From NCBI RefSeq assembly GCF_022682495.2, contig NC_071397.1:15467082-15531081 (forward strand): DNA of 64,000 bases. Reading direction: 5' to 3'. Every line of letters begins with the position of its first letter. Positions within the stretch are counted from its first letter, which is position 1. The translations under genes were made by a program, and so were the position numbers. This stretch comes from Desmodus rotundus (Eukaryota; Chordata; Mammalia; Chiroptera; Phyllostomidae). The notes beneath the pieces were generated by a model. It saw nothing but the letters and a program-made list of their open reading frames with translations. It was not told the DNA's origin and ran no database searches. Of this stretch, positions 58,471-64,000 are shown one piece after another.

Positions 58471-59535
58471 AATTATAAAAATAATAATTTGTTCAAGCTA
58501 TTATTTATTACATGCTTTATATGCTAAAATTCCACAGATGATTTTATACTAAGGCTTTTTTCTACAGGGTGACAAGATTTTTCAACAAGATTGAAAACTG
58601 GATGATCTGGTGTTTTCAACCAACATAACTGAAAATCGCAACACATTGCTACTCTGTGGCTTGTACTCTATAAACAATTCCTCAGACCTCAAAGGACCTT
58701 CCATTTACTGCCTATGTAAGAGCCTGGGAGACATAATAGTATTAGTGTTCATTTCCCACTTGTAAAGCTTGCAAATTTAAGTCTATGACTCATTTATCAG
58801 CAGAAAAACACTTAAAAAAAAAAAGACTAATGAAAAAAGAGCCCAAGCAAGAATCTTAGTTATTCTCCAGCCTAAAAAATGGGAGACTAAACTAGATACT
58901 GTTGCTAAAATTCATTTGATTCTGTAAGTCAAACACTTAGGGCTGGGGATTAGAATGCATTCCTGAGTTTACCTATGTTCCTCCTTTGTTGTATTGTGAA
59001 GGCACATTCCTAGAGGCATAGTTGCACGGTGTTGAAATCAGCACAATGAGGAATATAATGAGTTGACTCCATGGGAGTGGGCTTCCAGGATTTCCAAAAT
59101 ATACCTGCATTCAAATCAAATTTCACAGTTTAAACATCACAGAGTGGCACCGTAGTACCCAGCACAAGGTCAGAGTCCATTATTTCCTGTTTCCGTCCCA
59201 TCTTTCCCTCTGTGGTACAATCAAACAGGTCACAAATAAGAGAAGAGGTGAACTTCGCTTTCTGCTCCCTCACTGGACATATCCCTCCCTCACAGAGGAA
59301 TCACAAAGCAAAATCAATGGCAAAATGATGACCAAATTCCTATAATTGTGGAATAATCTATGTGTAATTATTCAGCCCATATCACCAACACAATTTTAGA
59401 ATGTCAATTTTCAAATATTAAATAACCATAATAATTTGTACCCCATTGAAAGACAATTTTCCCTTTTCATTTTAATAAGGAGAAAAGTAGTAGGAGCAAA
59501 TCCCTCAATTTGTTCCATCTGTTATATTCATGTGA
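58471..59535. other. No recognised feature
   Basis: About 1 kb. No repeat family or exon recognised. Confidence 0.5.
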
Positions 59536-59573
59536 CTGTTTCTTTCTTCTTTTTTCCTTTTTTTCCGCCACAG
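59536..59573 (+). promoter_or_regulatory. Candidate 3' splice site
   Basis: A nearly pure pyrimidine tract of 30 bases (gtttctttcttcttttttcc, then tttttttccgccacag) ends in CAG at 59571-59573. The next 120 bp has stops in all forward frames, so any exon would be non-coding or terminal. Confidence 0.35.
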
Positions 59574-60393
59574 ATCAACAAGATAAATCTAACTGCCTAG
59601 CTGCAAAACAGGATGAAAGGGGCTCCACTGTGAACTGAAGTTGCAGCTGAGATGCCTTACACTGGCTGATGTTTTGAAATTAGCATGAAACAGCACCAGA
59701 GGAAACAGAGGGATTCTTCAGTGTTGTGTAAAGGACCCTGTGAACTTTCCAAATTCCTGAGATCTCATTACTGACAACACTTTTTGCCCTCCAAGTTTTC
59801 ACGGGGTGACCTATGGCTGCCATTGGAGCATGGATGCAGATTTCCTCTCCAGTGTAATGGCAGGAACAGAGGGGAAAACAGGCTTGAAGAAGGCAAGCTG
59901 TGCACCACCTACGTAATTAGGAAAGCTGCTTGAGAGGAGAGCGGTGGACATCTAATGAGCGAGCAAGGATAAGGTAGCAAATGAGAGCGTGGTTATGTAG
60001 TGAAAGCGCTGTTTGAGTTTTCCTTTAGGTAGGCTGAAAAATAAAATATTAAGCCTGTTGAAGCCCTTCCAGAGTTTGGGGATTAAAAGCTCTAAGGAAG
60101 CTTATGCCACTGTAGGAAGGGAAGAGAGAGAAGAGAGTGTTATGCCTTCAGTAGCTGTTTCTGATTAGTACTCTTCTGACCCAAATTCACATCAAAGGGC
60201 AGCATCAGTGTCAGTAGGAGTCACAAAAAATGTTTTTAATGATTTCAATACAGAACACAGGATTTTTGGCAGGCCACGTGATATAATTTGATGAAATTTC
60301 AAGACAGAATTTAAAAACAAATATCTGTTTTTAAGAGTAATCATTTACGAGTAACCAAGATGAAAGATTCCAAAGCCATAGGATTTGAGAGCC
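59574..60393. other. No recognised feature beyond the candidate acceptor
   Basis: The part 59574-60020 is GC-richer and complex, with no repeat recognised and no long frame. It could be conserved non-coding DNA or a non-coding exon; I cannot tell. Confidence 0.4.
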
Positions 60394-60419
60394 GTATATA
60401 TATGGCGCGCGCGCTCACG

Positions 60420-60451
<32 letters not shown>

Positions 60452-60460
60452 ATATATATT
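60394..60460. repeat. Compound (TA)n-(GC)n-(CT)n-(TA)n repeat
   Basis: tatatatatggcgcgcgcgctcacgc is followed by 27 bp of alternating C and T and then tatatatatat. The alternating purine-pyrimidine core (60395-60418) is Z-DNA-prone. The 73-codon frame over it is Leu/Ser-repeat and not a gene. Confidence 0.95.
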
Positions 60461-60470
60461 CTCCTGTAGC

Positions 60471-60655
60471 AGCTATGTGAGTTTGGACACATTGTCAAAC
60501 TTCTCTGACCCTCCATGTTATCATCTACATAAAGACAACAATGGTAGGCCATATTTCAAAGAGATTTTCTGTGAGACTTAACCAAGATAATGCATGTAAA
60601 ACACTAAAAGAAGGACTGTCCCATAACAATGAATGTTAGCTATTTTTTTGCTGTT
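60471..60655 (+). mobile_element. MIR 3' two-thirds, sense
   Basis: tttggacacattgtcaaact, tctgaccctccatgttatca, gacttaaccaagataatgca and aacaatgaatgttagctatt follow the sense MIR from its core to its end. Confidence 0.7.
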
Positions 60656-60719
60656 ATCAGAGATGATCAGGATGTAAACTAAGGCAGTGGTAGTAGTAAT
60701 AGAGAGAATTATGATGACA

Positions 60720-63480
60720 TGTGAGAAATATTTTGGTAGTACAATTGGGAAAACTGGAGATTCAATGGATTTGTGTGTAACAAAGAAAGAGGAATCAAGA
60801 ATAATTCCCAGAATTTAAGATGGAGAGCTGAAGGGATGAAATGTCATCAATTAAAATAGTACCTGAGAGGATGAAGATTGAGTGAGGAAGATGATGAAGA
60901 TCTCTAGTCGGGAAATCTTGAGGTCCGCATTGATTATTTCAAGTCAGGTCAACAAAGTTCTTGGTCTTAGAAGATACGGAGCTCTTAAAGAAGATGAAAA
61001 TGAATTGATAGCAGAAGCATGTGGAAAATCTGGTGAGTTTTGTGAACTGGAAACAAAGGATTAGACAGGACCAAAGGGAGAATGGTTAATGGTGTGAAAT
61101 ACAGCAAAAAAAAAAGGGAGGAAAAATTATTGGGAGAGAGGGAACAACACGTATGTAATCTGGAGAGCAAAAAGGGATTTGGTGGCTAAAACCAGGGCAA
61201 GATCAAAGAAGTAATGTACAATGGGACTAAAGATAAAAGCAGAAAGAACATAATAAAAGCATATAATATTTTGGACTTTGCTCAAGGACATTAGGGGCCA
61301 TGGAATAACCTCAGGAACGGGTATTGTCTAATCAAATGTTGTCTTTAGAAAGGCAATATTTTTAAAACTGTGGATAATATGTACAGAGGAGCAAGCCTTG
61401 AGTCAGAATGACTGTTTAGAAGTCAATGATAGGAATCCATAGGGGGAAATGATGTTACTCAGGACAAGGTTGTAGCATTGGGGTAGTTAAGTAGAGAGAT
61501 CCAAGATATTTAGATGGTTAGAAATATAGAGGAAGCAAAGATGAAAACCCACTTTGGGAACTGGCCTCTGGTTAGATGGACACAGAAGGACAGATAGGTT
61601 TATTGGGAAGATAGTTTTATTTTAAATACGTTGAATTTCTTTTACTTTTTAAATTAAATTTAATGAGATGACATTGGTTAATAAAATTACATAGGTTTCA
61701 CGGGTACATTTCTATGATATATTGTCTGTATAGTGCATTGTGTGCTCACCACCCAAAGTCAAATCTCCTTTCCATCACCATATACTCGGTACCCTTTGCC
61801 CTTTACTACTCCCGCCACCCCCCTTCCCTCTGGTAACCACCATACTGTTGTCTGTGTCTACGAACTTTTGTTTTTCTTTGTTTGTTCATTTGTTGATTTC
61901 AGTTTTATGTCACACACGAGTGAAATCACATGATTCTTGAGTTTTTCTGTTAGACTTATTTTACTTCACATGACATTCTCAAGAACCATCCATGATGTTG
62001 CAAATGGTATTATTTCATCTTTTCCATGGCTAACTATTACTTCATTATATATACGTAAGTACTGCATCTTCTTTATCCAGTTAGGAATCTAAACACACTT
62101 TGGTTGTTTCCAGGTCTTGGTCACCATGAGTCATGCTGCAATAAACATAGGGATGCATATATCTTTGCAAATAAATGTTTTCAATTTTTTAGGACAAATA
62201 CTCAGAAGAAGGGTTTCTGGGTCATATAGTAACTCTATTCTTAATTATTTGAAGAGCCTCCGTACTGTTTTCCATAGTGGCTGTCCTGGTTTACATTACC
62301 ACCAACAGTGAGTGAATGTTCTTTTTCCTCTGCAATCTCTCTAACACTCATTAATACTTGTCATATTGATAATAGCCATTCTAACAGGTGTGAGGTGGCA
62401 TCTCTGTAGTTTTGATTTGTATAGCTTCCCTCATAGCTAGTGAAGTTTAGCATTTTTTCATATATGTATCTGTTAGCCATTTGTATGTCTTCTTGGGAGA
62501 AGTGTCTGTTCAATTTTTAGTTGTACTGCATATTTGTTTGGTGTTGAGGTGTATGAGTTTTCAATATATATTTTTTCAATATATTTTGGATATTAACACC
62601 TTGTTGGAGCTGCTGTTTGCAAATATCTTCTCCCATTCAGTTGGTTGCTTTTCATTTTGTTTGCAGGGTTTTTTGTTTGTTTGTTTGCTCTGCAGAAGCT
62701 TTTTAGTTTGATGTAGTAACATTTACTTATTTTTGCCTTTACTTCCTTTGCCTTTAGGGTCAAGTTCATAAAAATCCTCCCTAAGACTAAGTGTCATAAG
62801 TTTAGTACTTATGTTTTCTTCTATGTAATTAATTGTTTTAGATCTTACATCAAAGACTTAAATATAAGACCACTATGTTGAAATTTTTAAATCCCTTTGG
62901 ACATCTGATTGGAGATGTGGGCAGATGTGTATGTGAACTTTTTTTCTCAGGAGAGAGAATTGTATTGGAAATTGAGATCTGGAAGCCATTAATTAGTCCA
63001 TGTTCTATATCTGGGGTCACCGGAGATGAGGAGAAACCATGTAGAGTGGGGGATGGGAAGTGGCCCAGTAAAGCATGTAAAGAGTGCCAACATCAAAGCA
63101 GAGGAGGGGGAGCCTGGAAAGCAGACTGTGAGGAACGACCGTGAATAGAGGAGGAAAGCTATGACAGCTCATGGCACCGTGACATTGAGAAAGGAGCAAT
63201 TCTAGAATGGATGTTTATAAGGACAAAATAATCCAGGGAAATCACACAAGTTGGGTACTTAGGAATATTGACTGGATCCGAAAACAAAGCCATCAGGACT
63301 CTTTGGAAGCGAGAATGCATGAAGTGGTGAAAGAATTCTAACTTGACCTGTGTTGATTTACATCTTTAATTCAAAAGTTGAGTAACAAGGTTAGCAACAA
63401 CTTTAGATAGTGACGTCCCTTCCATAAGAGAAGAAGTAAAATGAAGTCTACGTCTTAAAAGACAAGCAAGTGAACTAAAG
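60720..63480 (+). mobile_element. L2-like old repeat split by an L1 insertion (60720-61630 and 62875-63480)
   Basis: The left part (gaggaatcaagaataattcc, attcccagaatttaagatgg) and the right part (gggtcaccggagatgaggag, aaccatgtagagtgggg, ggcaccgtgacattgagaaa) read as colinear pieces of the same old, purine-rich mammalian repeat type. The L1 at 61633-62865 lies between them. Short frames here (60882-61064, 62875-63144) are chance. Confidence 0.4.
61633..62865 (-). mobile_element. LINE-1 3' end, 5'-truncated, antisense
   Basis: Starts with the complement of the 3' UTR (atgacattggttaataaaat, cttaccaccaaag-type strings around 61745) and continues into reversed ORF2 C-terminal sequence (ttcattatatatacgtaagt, atgagtcatgctgcaataaa, aatagccattctaacaggtg, aggtgtatgagttttcaata), ending near 62862. 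A possible decayed target duplication, tacgttgaatttc (61627) against tatgttgaaattt (62872). The plus-strand frames of 64-76 codons are shadows. Not functional. Confidence 0.9.
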
Positions 63481-63651
63481 AAAGGGAAGTATAAAGTGAA
63501 AAGACACCAAGGAAAACAAACAGTATGAGAAAGCCGACTAATCACTTTACAAAGGTTCAGGGAGATGAATTCCTAAGTTTTTATTGTCATCTCTGTGGAT
63601 GCTTATTATTTTAACATGAAAGTTCCCTTCCTCATACGTTAGCCACATGGT
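63481..63651. other. No recognised feature
   Basis: Short flank. Confidence 0.5.
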
Positions 63652-63669
63652 TGTTTCCACGTGGAAACA
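63652..63669. promoter_or_regulatory. 18 bp perfect palindrome containing an E-box
   Basis: tgtttccacgtggaaaca is its own reverse complement and has CACGTG at its centre, the preferred core for bHLH-ZIP factors of the MYC/USF type. The site is visible; binding is inference. Confidence 0.6.
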
Positions 63670-63729
63670 TCCTACTTCTCTTAGCTTACGTCAGACTTAA
63701 TCTTCCTCAAGTTAAAATGAGGCTATATA

Positions 63730-63915
63730 TCCTTTGCATGCATTAACTTATGTAACTTCTTAAAAAGCCATCTAAGACGGATAGAATTAGTAGAATGAAT
63801 CTGAAAACTATGGCACAGAGAATTTAATAATTTAAGCTTGTTGAGTGGTGGATCTGGAAGCAAACCCAGAGTCCCAGACTCTAGATTGTGTTCTTATTAC
63901 TATAGATACTGCCTC
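63730..63915 (-). mobile_element. MIR SINE fragment, antisense
   Basis: gcatgcattaacttatgtaa, ctatggcacagagaatttaa and gcaaacccagagtcccagac, then agattgtgttcttattacta, match the antisense MIR from its 3' half to its 5' part. Confidence 0.75.
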
Positions 63916-64000
63916 TCCATGAAATCATCATTAAAGCAAATTATTTATCAGTAACCAATTCTACTTGAGATTTTTTAAATCAGCTACATACGTATGTGTT

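Overview
This window looks like nuclear DNA of a bat (order Chiroptera). The best evidence is the set of tRNA-derived SINEs of the Ves type, at 3326-3505, 21165-21440 and 38733-38943, plus a probable Ves tail at 1-58. They lie among LINE-1 pieces, half-L1 (HAL1)-like copies, MIR, L2 and MER5/MER20-type fossils and dinucleotide tracts, as expected of a placental mammal. The DNA is AT-rich, with no CpG island, no rRNA or tRNA gene, no CRISPR array and no bacterial operon structure. I found no convincing host protein-coding exon. The window is best read as intergenic or deep intronic. Nearly every open frame longer than 60 codons is either inside a transposon or is chance.

Layout. 0-9 kb: sparse old repeats (MIR pieces, purine tracts, one Ves SINE, an L2-like fossil). 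9.3-12.1 kb: a sense LINE-1 with its 5' UTR-like leader, a broken ORF1 and only the first part of ORF2; its 3' end is missing. 12.8-17.7 kb: an L2 end, a GATA repeat, an antisense ERVL-type pol/integrase fossil, an LTR and a MER5. 18.3-24.2 kb: an antisense HAL1-like copy, a MER5, a Ves SINE, MIR pieces and a second, internally deleted HAL1-like copy. 24.6-31.1 kb: an L2 and a third HAL1-like copy interrupted by a solo LTR. 31.8-35.8 kb: a twin-primed L1 and an antisense L1 3' end. 37-49.7 kb: a hAT fossil, a Ves SINE, L2-like pieces, MER20, L2 and an internally deleted mariner. 51.8-53.9 kb: a fourth HAL1-like copy. 54.9-55.3 kb: a roughly 400 bp imperfect inverted repeat that I cannot assign. 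57-64 kb: old LINE debris, a Z-DNA-prone repeat, and an L1 inserted into an older repeat.

How the parts relate. The mobile parts form the usual mammalian hierarchy. L1 supplies the reverse transcriptase. HAL1-like elements carry only an ORF1-type frame, and Ves SINEs carry only an RNA polymerase III promoter, so both would have depended on L1. Every element frame examined is broken by stops, frameshifts or deletions, so nothing here is predicted to be active. The most unusual items are the long inverted repeat at 54925-55321, the group of four HAL1-like copies within 36 kb, the L1 that lacks its 3' end next to a 12-bp-arm palindrome, and the LTR nested in a HAL1-like copy. I did not find evidence for a new functional system. 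Family names are assigned by recognition and need a repeat-library search to confirm.
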